Shown in pieces: positions 32,625 through 39,896 of a DNA stretch of 64,000 nt; position 1 is the first letter of the stretch; each line of letters opens with the position of its first letter. Below the pieces are notes generated by a model that searched no databases, was not told the DNA's origin, and was given only the letters and a program-made list of their open reading frames with translations. Both the position numbers and the translations under genes were made by a program. The stretch is from Myxococcota bacterium (GTDB lineage: Bacteria > Myxococcota_A > Bradymonadia > UBA7976 > UBA1532): the NCBI GenBank assembly GCA_963169045.1, contig CAUJDF010000044.1:731694-795693 (forward strand), given 5' to 3'.

Positions 32625-34466
32625 TCACGGCGACGCGGCGCGGCGCGCGAGCCGCTGGCCGTAGGCGCCGCCGGTGTGCGCATCGAGATTGGCATCGAGC
32701 TCTTCGAGCTCCAGGAGCAGCAGAACGCGGCCGCGCAGGTCGGTCGGCGCCGACGTCCACAGCCGGTAGAGCGTGCCCTGGCGCTGGCGATACAAGCGCT
32801 GCAGCCGCCGCAGCAGCGACACGCGTTCTTTGGCGCGCAGGCGCTGCTCGGACAGGGCCGACTTCGTGGTGTCCGCGTCCGTCGGATCGCCGTCGGGCGT
32901 CTCGGGCGCTTCGGCGACGTCGCCGTCGACGACATCCTCGGTGGCGGCCTCGTCGGCCCGGAGATCCGCGTCGGGATCGGCGTCGGGCCCGGTGGCGTCG
33001 TCGAGGCTGTCGTCGTCGGCGCGCTCGGTGGTCGTCAGGTCGGCCTGGTCGCCGCCCTCGAGGTCGCCGAGCAGGCCGCTGAACGAGCGCGTGACGCTGT
33101 CGAGCGGCACCGACCAGAGCGCCACGACGGCGAAGTTCGCGCGCGGCTCTTCGAGGACGAGGCTCTGGCCGCTCGCGCCCAGCGTGGGGATGTTCTCCAC
33201 GCGGCGCGCGTCGTAGGTGAGCTCGGCGGTGAGACGCGGCAGCAGGTGCGACAGCGAGGCGCGCGCGCCGACGACCGCCGCCTTCGGATCGAGCCCCGAG
33301 GCCTCGAGCGCCAGCTGCACCACCTCGTCGAAGGTCGGCATCTGCGCCAGCGCCCGCTGGAAGCCGGTCACGGCCAGCGCCTCTTCGGCCTCGGCGACCG
33401 CCGGCGTCAGCACGAACACACCGATGGAGCTGCTCATGAACCAGGAGCCGCCGGCCCGCGCCGCGTCGAGCAGCCGCATGCCGCCCGGCCAGGGCACCGG
33501 CAGCGCCGACCACCCCCGGCACTCGGGACTGGCGAGGTGGAGCGCGTCTTCGGTGACCGCGGCGAGGCCTTCGTCGTCGGCCACCAGCTTCGCGGCGGGC
33601 TCGGGGAGGGCGTCACAGGCCGTCCAGGTGCCGTCGTCGGCGACCCGGTAGACGCCCGCGTCGCCGGCGACGTACAGGCGGCCCGCCCGAGCCGCGAGGA
33701 GGCGCGGCTCGAGCGGCGGCGTCTGGAGGGCGCGCGTGCCGTCGACCTCCGTCCACCGCCACAGGTGGCCGTCGGCCACGTAGACCACCTCGTCGCCCCG
33801 CGGGACCGCGACGGCGCGCACGTCCGCCTGCACGATGGGACGCACGGCGCCGGTGGGATCGAAGCGGAACAGCCCCTTCGGCGTCGCGGCGTAGACGCCG
33901 AGATCACCGCTCGCCAGCGAGACGACCGGGCCCGGGACACCCGCCAGCGGGCCCTGCACGCCGCGCGCGGTGGCGCGGAACAGGCCGGCGCCGGTGCCGA
34001 TCCAGACGAGCTTGTTGCCGGCGACGGTGGCGTGCACGCGGTACGGGCTGTCCGCGGCCTGCTCGGCCTCCTCGACGAAGGCGGCGATGAACTCGTCGAA
34101 CGCCTCGCCGCCGACGGTGCCCTCCTCGGCGTCGACGCCGCCCGCGGACTCGATCGCCTCGCGGATGTCGTCGATCACGCGGCGCAGCATCTCGCCGGGG
34201 AGCGCACCGCGCACGCTGATGCGCTGCCCGCCGTCCCAGTCGATCTCGGGCGCGTAGCGGCCCGCGTGGCGCCAGGGGCGCCCCGCCTCGAGGCGATGGG
34301 CCTGCCCGCCGCCGGCGGCCCACAGGAGACCGTCGGGGCCCGGCGCCAGCGACTGGACCGCGCGCTCCCCGGCGCTGCCCGTCATGGGCAGCCAGACGCC
34401 GTCGATCGTCTCCGGCGGAGGCGCGGCGAGCACCGACAAGAGGAGGAACGGCAGGGCGGACGGCAT
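32625..34466 (-). CDS. Exported beta-propeller-like protein with shared C-terminal domain
   Basis: 613 residues. After a signal peptide (LPFLLLSVLAAPP), residues about 25-370 form repeated short blades (LAPGPDGLLWAAGGG, KLVWIGTGAGLFRATA, LGVYAATPKGLFRFD, EVVYVADGHLWRWT, RLYVAGDAGVYRV) typical of a beta-propeller. Residues about 385-610 are homologous to the 213-residue neighbour, interrupted by a highly acidic Asp-rich insert. The ATG at 34466 has no Shine-Dalgarno sequence but a -10 box 9 nt upstream. A sensor or outer-membrane accessory of the Ton system is a guess from context. Confidence 0.72.
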   Translation of the reverse strand: MPSALPFLLLSVLAAPPPETIDGVWLPMTGSAGERAVQSLAPGPDGLLWAAGGGQAHRLEAGRPWRHAGRYAPEIDWDGGQRISVRGALPGEMLRRVIDDIREAIESAGGVDAEEGTVGGEAFDEFIAAFVEEAEQAADSPYRVHATVAGNKLVWIGTGAGLFRATARGVQGPLAGVPGPVVSLASGDLGVYAATPKGLFRFDPTGAVRPIVQADVRAVAVPRGDEVVYVADGHLWRWTEVDGTRALQTPPLEPRLLAARAGRLYVAGDAGVYRVADDGTWTACDALPEPAAKLVADDEGLAAVTEDALHLASPECRGWSALPVPWPGGMRLLDAARAGGSWFMSSSIGVFVLTPAVAEAEEALAVTGFQRALAQMPTFDEVVQLALEASGLDPKAAVVGARASLSHLLPRLTAELTYDARRVENIPTLGASGQSLVLEEPRANFAVVALWSVPLDSVTRSFSGLLGDLEGGDQADLTTTERADDDSLDDATGPDADPDADLRADEAATEDVVDGDVAEAPETPDGDPTDADTTKSALSEQRLRAKERVSLLRRLQRLYRQRQGTLYRLWTSAPTDLRGRVLLLLELEELDANLDAHTGGAYGQRLARRAASP

Positions 34467-34475
34467 TCGTCGGAG

Positions 34476-34504
34476 GTTGTAACCCGTCCCGCGGCGCCGA
34501 ACAA
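34476..34504 (-). promoter_or_regulatory. Candidate leaderless-type promoter of the propeller-protein gene
   Basis: TTGTTC (34504-34499), 17-nt spacer, TACAAC (34481-34476), then 9 nt to the ATG at 34466. Immediately upstream of the -35 box an inverted repeat ATTTCG/CGAAAT (34504-34523) could bind an activator. Confidence 0.45.
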
Positions 34505-34523
34505 TTTCGAAGGTATGCGAAAT
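34504..34523. repeat. Inverted repeat flanking the -35 box
   Basis: ATTTCG (34504-34509) and CGAAAT (34518-34523), eight bases apart, AT-rich in a GC-rich context, adjoining the -35 box of the propeller-protein gene. Candidate operator. Confidence 0.4.
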
Positions 34524-34539
34524 CGGCGGGTCGCGCCGC

Positions 34540-35403
34540 TCAGGGGGGCGCCAGCACGTCGACCGTCCGCTCCGCCACCGCCAGGCCGCCGCGCCCGTCG
34601 CGCACGGCGACGAAGAGGCGCAGCCGCTGCGCCGTCTCGGGGACGGTCAGCACGGTCTCCGTCCCGTCGCCGAAGCCGCGCTCCGGTTCGACCTCGCCGC
34701 CGCTCGTGAACCACGAGAACAGCAGCTCCTCGGTGGTCGTCTCGCCGGTGAGCTCGTCCACGTACGTCTCGGCCGAACCCGGCGCCATCTCCACCTCGAG
34801 GAACAACGCCTCGCCGGTGGGCACCGCGATCACGCCGTCGAGGCCGCCGATGCGGAACGCGGCGATCTCCGGGTTGCGGTTGCGGGGCGTCGCGTCCCCT
34901 TCCCGGACGAGCACCTGCTTCACCGAGTCGACGTGGCCCGCGCCGTCGCGGCCGCTGTACAGCTTGACGGTGAGCGGCACGCCCGCCTCGAGGTCGAAGA
35001 CGTCGTCGAGCCCGCGCGCCTCGGCCTCGGCGGCGGCGATGGCGTACTGGGTGCGCAGGTCGGGACCGCCCCACGGCGGGCGCCGCAGGTCGATCGTCAA
35101 CGTGGGGCCGTCCGTCCCGACGGCGGCCTCGAGGCGTGAGTCGATGCAGTCGTACTGCACGACGCTGCCCAGCGAGTATCCGCACACGACCCAGATGTAG
35201 TAGGGCGCCGGCGCGCCCGGCTCGGGCCGGACCGACGCCGGATCGAAGTCGTACGCGCGCAGCGTAACGGTGTCGTCGGGCCCCACCTCGGGCGCGTCGG
35301 CGGCGATGCCCACGACGCGATACGCCTGCAGCAGGCTGCGGCGCTCGAAGTCGTCGCCGCAGCCGGCCGCCAGCAGGACCAGCGAAACGAAGACCCGTCT
35401 CAC
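34540..35403 (-). CDS. Lipoprotein coupled to the TonB-dependent receptor
   Basis: 287 residues. A lipobox (LVLLAAGC) is followed by CGDDFERRSLLQAYRVVGI and beta-rich domains (VTLRAYDFDPASVRPEPGAP, NPEIAAFRIGG, LLFSWFTSGGEVEPERGFG), reminiscent of Ig-like or cadherin-type folds. No family recognised. The GTG at 35403 overlaps the receptor stop (GTGA), so it is translated with the receptor and may be its surface lipoprotein partner, like the SusD-type or Oar-associated lipoproteins, although no such homology is visible. Confidence 0.7.
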   Translation of the reverse strand: MRRVFVSLVLLAAGCGDDFERRSLLQAYRVVGIAADAPEVGPDDTVTLRAYDFDPASVRPEPGAPAPYYIWVVCGYSLGSVVQYDCIDSRLEAAVGTDGPTLTIDLRRPPWGGPDLRTQYAIAAAEAEARGLDDVFDLEAGVPLTVKLYSGRDGAGHVDSVKQVLVREGDATPRNRNPEIAAFRIGGLDGVIAVPTGEALFLEVEMAPGSAETYVDELTGETTTEELLFSWFTSGGEVEPERGFGDGTETVLTVPETAQRLRLFVAVRDGRGGLAVAERTVDVLAPP

Positions 35404-37934
35404 AGCTCCCCCCTCAGCCCGAAGGACGGAATGATCGGCAGGTTCGGGATGATCGTCCGCTCCCGGAAGGCATAGTCGTACGTCCAGCCTTCGGGGTTCT
35501 CGCGGTTGTAGGCGTTCTGGATCTCGAGGTAGGCGGTCAGGATCCAGGCCTCGAACGTCCAGCGGCGATCGACGCGCACGTCGAGCTGATGGAACGCCGG
35601 CAGGCGTTCGGAGTTCGACGCGCCGGGGTAGGGCGCGTAGATGTCCGCGTCGCTGTCGTAGATGCCGCCCCGCAGCGGCGTCTGCGGGTTGCCGGTGACG
35701 TATCGCCACCGCGCGCCCACCTCCCACTCGTTGCTCAACGCGTAGGAGGCGATCAGGGTGAGGATGTGGGTCTGGTCGAGGTCGAACAGGCGCCACGCTT
35801 CGTCCGGGCCATCCCGACGCTCGGAGCGCATCAGCGTGTAGCTGATCCAGCCGAAGAGGCCGTCGCTCAACTCGCGCCGCAGCAGCACCTCGAGGCCGTA
35901 GATGCGACCCTCGCCCGCGTTGCGCGTCCGCCCCTGGTCGTCGCGCACGACCAGCGCCGACAGGTGCTTGTAGAAGACCTGCGCGTCCACCGAGAGCGCC
36001 GGTGCGAGGCGCTGCTCCACGCCGGCGGTGGTGTGCACCGACCGCTCGACGACGATGTCCGGGTCGCCGAAGACGGGGTCGGACTCGTCGGGCTGCGGGC
36101 GCTGCATGTAGCGGCCCACGCCGGCCTTGAGCGTCGTGTCCGCGGCCACCGACCAACGCGCGTTCAGCCGCGGATCGATGGCGAAGTCGGAGAGGCGGTG
36201 GTCGTAGTCGAGGCGGACGCCGGGCACGAGCAGCAGATCGTCGGTGGCGCGCACCTGCGCCTCCGTCCAGAGCGCCGGGTTCAGGAGCAGGAAGTCGCGC
36301 TTGGAGCGGACCGGGTCGCGCGTGCCGAGCGGCGTGGTCGCGCCGGCGGCGTCGCCCTCCTTCGGCGGTAGCGGCGCGACGATGTCGAAGTCGCCGAAGA
36401 GCGCCTCCACGTCGACGCCGGCGCGGAGGGTGAGGCGGTCGTCCAGCCGTACCGACACGTCGTCGCGCGCCGTGACCACCCACGCCTTCAGGTCGAAGAA
36501 GAGGCGGTCGGTGCCGGTGAGGAAGAAGAGGTTGCGCCCCACCGAGACGCTCAGGGCGTGCTCGACGTCGTCGCTTGCGCGCGTCCGCCACTCGGTGAAC
36601 AGCCGGTAGAACTCGATTTCATTGCGGAAGTCGCCGCGGAGGACCGGGTCGGCGTCCGCGGGCTCATCGAGGAGGAAGCTGAGCGCGTCGTCGGACCCGA
36701 ACACGAGCGTGCGCACGCGGTGCCGGCCGCGCTGCCAGTCGTAGAGCAGCTGGTAGTCGTAGTAGCGGGGGGCCACGACGAAGTCGACGTCGGCGTCGTC
36801 GGGCAGCACCGCCGGCAGCAGCGCGTCGATGTAGCTGCGCCGCGCCGCCACGGCGAACGCGCCGTGCTCGCCCGCGGGTCCCTCGACGAGGAAGCCCGCG
36901 TCGAAGATGTCGGCTTCCACGAAGCCGTGCACCCGATCCGTGCGCGGCCGGCGCAGGCGTACGTCGACGACGCCGCCGCTGAAGCGTCCGAACTCGGCGC
37001 CGAAGTTGCCGGGATGGAAGTCGACCGACTCGAGCAGCGAGCTCGAGAAGACGCTGCGCAGGCCGCCGAAGTGGAAGGCGAGCGGGATGAAGTGCCGCTC
37101 GAGCACCGCGCCCGAGTCGCCGGGGTTGCTGCCGCGGATGACGAGCAGACCGCCGCCGAACGGCGCGCGCGCGACGCCCGGCAGGTTCTGCACCACCTTC
37201 AATGCGTCGCCGGAAGTGCCCGGAATCCTTCGAATCTCCTCGAGGGTCAACACCCGGCGCGCCACCTCCTTCTGGACGCGGCGTCCGACCACGACGATCT
37301 CGTCGCTCGCCGCGCCGCGCCGCTCGAGGGCGTAACGCAGCTCCGTCGCCTGCCCCGCGGCGACCGTCTCGCGGTCCTCGACCGTGTAGTAGGCGGGATC
37401 GTCGAGCACGATCGTCGCCTCGCCCGCGGGGACGCCCGTGATCTCGAAGCGCCCCTCGGCGTCGGTGACGGCCTCGACGCCCGCCTCGCGCAGCCGGACG
37501 ACGAAGCCCGCCAGCGGCGCCCGCGTGCCGCGCTCGCGCAGCTCTCCGCGGACGACGCCGGTGGCCATCGAAGGGGCCGGCGGCGGCTCCGGCGGGGCCA
37601 GCGTGAACGCGTAGCGATACAGGATCTGGACGGGCGCGTCCTGGCCGTCGATCTGCGCCGGTCGGAAGCGGAACAGGCGCGCCGCCTCGACGGCGGCCTC
37701 GTCGAAGCCGTGCCCCGCCGGCTGCTCCACCTGGACGTCGGTCACGGCGCCGCTGGCGTCGATCGTCAGTCGGAGGACCACCTCGCCGGCGAGCCCCAGC
37801 GACTCGGCGTCGGCGGGGTACTCGGCGTCGACGAAGTCGACGAGCTCGGGCGGGCGCGTCAGCTGCCCCGCCGGCACCTGCGCCGCCGCCGGCAACGCCA
37901 GCAGCAGGGCGAGCGCGACGGCGCGCGCATCCAC
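35400..37934 (-). CDS. TonB-dependent outer-membrane receptor with N-terminal TonB_C domain
   Basis: 844 residues. The signal peptide is ALALLLALPAAAQ. Residues about 25-110 resemble a TonB C-terminal domain (VDFVDAEYPADAESLGLAGEVVLRLTID, AAVEAARLFRFRPAQIDG). Residues about 125-200 are a carboxypeptidase-regulatory-like beta-sandwich (GVVRGELRERGTRAPLAGF, DAEGRFEITGVPAG). The plug follows (IVVVGRR, RIPGTSGDALKVVQNLPGVAR, LVIRGSNPGDS) and then a 22-strand-type barrel ending near IPSFGLRGEL. It resembles myxobacterial Oar-like receptors. A TonB_C domain on the receptor itself is unusual. GTG start; 1 nt separates it from tonB. Confidence 0.88.
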   Translation of the reverse strand: MDARAVALALLLALPAAAQVPAGQLTRPPELVDFVDAEYPADAESLGLAGEVVLRLTIDASGAVTDVQVEQPAGHGFDEAAVEAARLFRFRPAQIDGQDAPVQILYRYAFTLAPPEPPPAPSMATGVVRGELRERGTRAPLAGFVVRLREAGVEAVTDAEGRFEITGVPAGEATIVLDDPAYYTVEDRETVAAGQATELRYALERRGAASDEIVVVGRRVQKEVARRVLTLEEIRRIPGTSGDALKVVQNLPGVARAPFGGGLLVIRGSNPGDSGAVLERHFIPLAFHFGGLRSVFSSSLLESVDFHPGNFGAEFGRFSGGVVDVRLRRPRTDRVHGFVEADIFDAGFLVEGPAGEHGAFAVAARRSYIDALLPAVLPDDADVDFVVAPRYYDYQLLYDWQRGRHRVRTLVFGSDDALSFLLDEPADADPVLRGDFRNEIEFYRLFTEWRTRASDDVEHALSVSVGRNLFFLTGTDRLFFDLKAWVVTARDDVSVRLDDRLTLRAGVDVEALFGDFDIVAPLPPKEGDAAGATTPLGTRDPVRSKRDFLLLNPALWTEAQVRATDDLLLVPGVRLDYDHRLSDFAIDPRLNARWSVAADTTLKAGVGRYMQRPQPDESDPVFGDPDIVVERSVHTTAGVEQRLAPALSVDAQVFYKHLSALVVRDDQGRTRNAGEGRIYGLEVLLRRELSDGLFGWISYTLMRSERRDGPDEAWRLFDLDQTHILTLIASYALSNEWEVGARWRYVTGNPQTPLRGGIYDSDADIYAPYPGASNSERLPAFHQLDVRVDRRWTFEAWILTAYLEIQNAYNRENPEGWTYDYAFRERTIIPNLPIIPSFGLRGEL

Positions 37935-37935
37935 C

Positions 37936-38733
37936 TCAGTAGTCTTCGAGGGTGAAGCGCATGGGCAGCGACAGCTTCGACTCGACGCCCTGCCCGTCGA
38001 GGCGTGCGGGCTCGAAACGCAGCTGGCGGGCGGCGGCGATCGCGGCCTCGTCGAGGCCGAAGCCGAGGCCCTTGATGACCTTGACGTCGATGACGCGCCC
38101 CTCGGCGTCGATGGTCAGGAGCAGCTTGACGACGCCCTCGATGCCTTGCGTGCGCGCCATCTCCGGGTAGCGCGGCTTGACCTCGTTGAGGCGCCGCGCC
38201 TGGGTGCGCACCGCCGCGACCGGCTTCTCGGCGACGATGGGGCCGTCGCCCGTGCCGCCCTTCACGCCGGGCCTGGTGACCGGCGCGACCGCCGTCGTCG
38301 CCATCTCGCCCATCATGCTGTTGCCGATCTGCACGACCGGGCCCTTGCTGCCCTGCACCGTGCTCTCGAGCGTCAGCCCGGTGACGAGCGGCGGCGGCGG
38401 CTTGGGCGGCTCCGGCGGCGGCGGCTCGGGCTTGGGCGGCTCCGGCGGCGGCTTGGGCTTCTCGACCCTGGGCTTCGGCTTCGGCGGCTCGGGCTTCGGG
38501 GGCTCCGGCGGCTTCGGCGGCTCGACGAGCTCTTCCTTCGGCGGCGGTGGCGGAGGCGGCGGCTTCTTCTGGACGATCGCCACCTCGATGCGCTCGCTCT
38601 TCTTCTTCGGCGGCGCCTCGTACTTCGAGGCCGCGTACAGGCCGCCGCCCTGCAGGACGGCGGCGAGCACGCCGCCCGCCAGCAGGATGGCGAGGCGGTG
38701 CCCCTTCTCGGGCTCGTCCTCGAGCGCGTGCAC
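37936..38733 (-). CDS. tonB: Energy transducer TonB
   Basis: 265 residues. A cytoplasmic stub and one transmembrane helix (LAILLAGGVLAAVLQGGGLYA) are followed by a long Pro/Lys/Glu-rich periplasmic spacer (about 45-120) and a C-terminal TonB domain (LNEVKPRYPEMARTQGIEGVVKLLLTIDAEG, AAIAAARQLRFEPARLDG). It couples the inner-membrane proton motor to outer-membrane receptors. Translation starts at a GTG (38733), 4 nt after exbD. Its C-terminal domain is clearly related to the domain at the N-terminus of the receptor encoded next. Confidence 0.92.
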   Translation of the reverse strand: MHALEDEPEKGHRLAILLAGGVLAAVLQGGGLYAASKYEAPPKKKSERIEVAIVQKKPPPPPPPPKEELVEPPKPPEPPKPEPPKPKPRVEKPKPPPEPPKPEPPPPEPPKPPPPLVTGLTLESTVQGSKGPVVQIGNSMMGEMATTAVAPVTRPGVKGGTGDGPIVAEKPVAAVRTQARRLNEVKPRYPEMARTQGIEGVVKLLLTIDAEGRVIDVKVIKGLGFGLDEAAIAAARQLRFEPARLDGQGVESKLSLPMRFTLEDY

Positions 38734-38737
38734 GGCC

Positions 38738-39169
38738 TCAGTACCCCAACGCGGCGCGATCCGCCGGCTCGATGTTGATCGCGAAGCGGGTGACGCCGTT
38801 GGACTTGACGAGGTCGATGAGGCGCACCACCAGCTCGTGCTTCGTCCCGCCGTCGGCGGCGATGATCGCCTGCGCCTCTTTGTCCTTCGCGCCGACCTCG
38901 CGGCAGCGCGCGGCCACCTTCGCCTCGTCGCTCGGCTCGCCGTTCATGAACAGCGCGCCGTCGGCCTTGAGCACCAGCGACAGCGTCGTGTCGAGCGTCT
39001 CGCCGCCCGAGGCCGCCTTCGGCAGGTCGACCTCGATGCTGGGCTTCACGATGTAGGTCGACGCCACCATGAAGATGATGAGGAGCACGAGCATGATGTC
39101 GACGAGGGGCGTCACGTTGATGCCGTAGATGCCGTCCTCGTCGTCCCCGCCACCGCCGCTGGCCGCCAC
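38738..39169 (-). CDS. exbD: Biopolymer transport protein ExbD
   Basis: 143 residues: a short cytoplasmic segment, one transmembrane helix with the conserved proton-carrying Asp (INVTPLVDIMLVLLIIFMV), and a periplasmic domain (VDLPKAASGG, IIAADGGTKHELVVRLIDLVKSNGV). It forms the ExbB-ExbD proton motor driving TonB. GTG start at 39169, 1 nt after the exbB stop. Confidence 0.94.
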   Translation of the reverse strand: MAASGGGGDDEDGIYGINVTPLVDIMLVLLIIFMVASTYIVKPSIEVDLPKAASGGETLDTTLSLVLKADGALFMNGEPSDEAKVAARCREVGAKDKEAQAIIAADGGTKHELVVRLIDLVKSNGVTRFAINIEPADRAALGY

Positions 39170-39170
39170 G

Positions 39171-39827
39171 CTACCTCCCCTTCTCGGTGCGGTTGAGGTG
39201 CGCCAGCAGGATGCGCCGCAGGAAGTCGGTGTTCTCGACGCGGTCGCGGACCATGCCGCGGAACACGTTGTAGGCGACGACCGCGGGGATGGCGACGAGC
39301 AGGCCCACCGCCGTGGCGACGAGCGCCTCGGCGATGCCCGGGCCGACGACCTCGAGGCCGCCCTTGGGGTTCGCGCCGAGCTCCTTGAACGAGACGATGA
39401 TGCCGATGACGGTGCCGAAGAGCCCGACGAAGGGCGCGTTGTTGCCCACCGTGCCGAAATAATTGAGGAAACGGTTGAAGCGCTGCCGCTCGCGCGCCAG
39501 CGAGCTCAGCATGATCTCTTCGACGACGCCCGGCCCGCGGTCGTACGACTCGAGCGCGTCGGCAAGCACGCGCTCCTCCATGCCGCGGCCCTCGCGCACG
39601 AGCGAGCGCGCCTTGTCGAGCTCGCCGGCGTCGAGGTGCTTCACGAGATCGCGGGCGATGGCCGGCGCGTTGACCTTCGTCGTCAGGTACAGCCGCAGAC
39701 GCTCGACCGCCAGCAGGATGGCGATGGCGCCGAGCCCGAGCATCAGCCACATCACCCACTCCGCGCCGAGCTCCGCGAAGTTGAGGAAGGCGTTGATGAC
39801 CGAGAATCCGGAAGTCTCTGCATTCAT
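39171..39827 (-). CDS. exbB: ExbB/TolQ-family motor protein
   Basis: 218 residues with three transmembrane helices (VMWLMLGLGAIAILLAVE; APFVGLFGTVIGIIVSF; EALVATAVGLLVAIPAVVAYNVF), the second and third carrying the family's conserved GLFGTV and EAL.ATA.GL motifs. First gene of the cluster exbB-exbD-tonB-receptor-lipoprotein. ATG 39827 is used. No Shine-Dalgarno sequence is visible and the promoter -10 box ends 8 nt before the ATG, so the mRNA may be leaderless. Confidence 0.93.
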   Translation of the reverse strand: MNAETSGFSVINAFLNFAELGAEWVMWLMLGLGAIAILLAVERLRLYLTTKVNAPAIARDLVKHLDAGELDKARSLVREGRGMEERVLADALESYDRGPGVVEEIMLSSLARERQRFNRFLNYFGTVGNNAPFVGLFGTVIGIIVSFKELGANPKGGLEVVGPGIAEALVATAVGLLVAIPAVVAYNVFRGMVRDRVENTDFLRRILLAHLNRTEKGR

Positions 39828-39835
39828 GGGCGCGG

Positions 39836-39865
39836 ATTCTAGGGAAGCCGTCAAGAGAGCGTCAA
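39836..39865 (-). promoter_or_regulatory. Promoter of the exbB-exbD-tonB cluster, leaderless type
   Basis: TTGACG (39865-39860), 18-nt spacer, TAGAAT (39841-39836), both 5 of 6 to the sigma-70 consensus. Eight bases then lead to the exbB ATG. Confidence 0.6.
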
Positions 39866-39896
39866 CGCGGGGGGTTCCCATGTCCGCCGCGAGACA

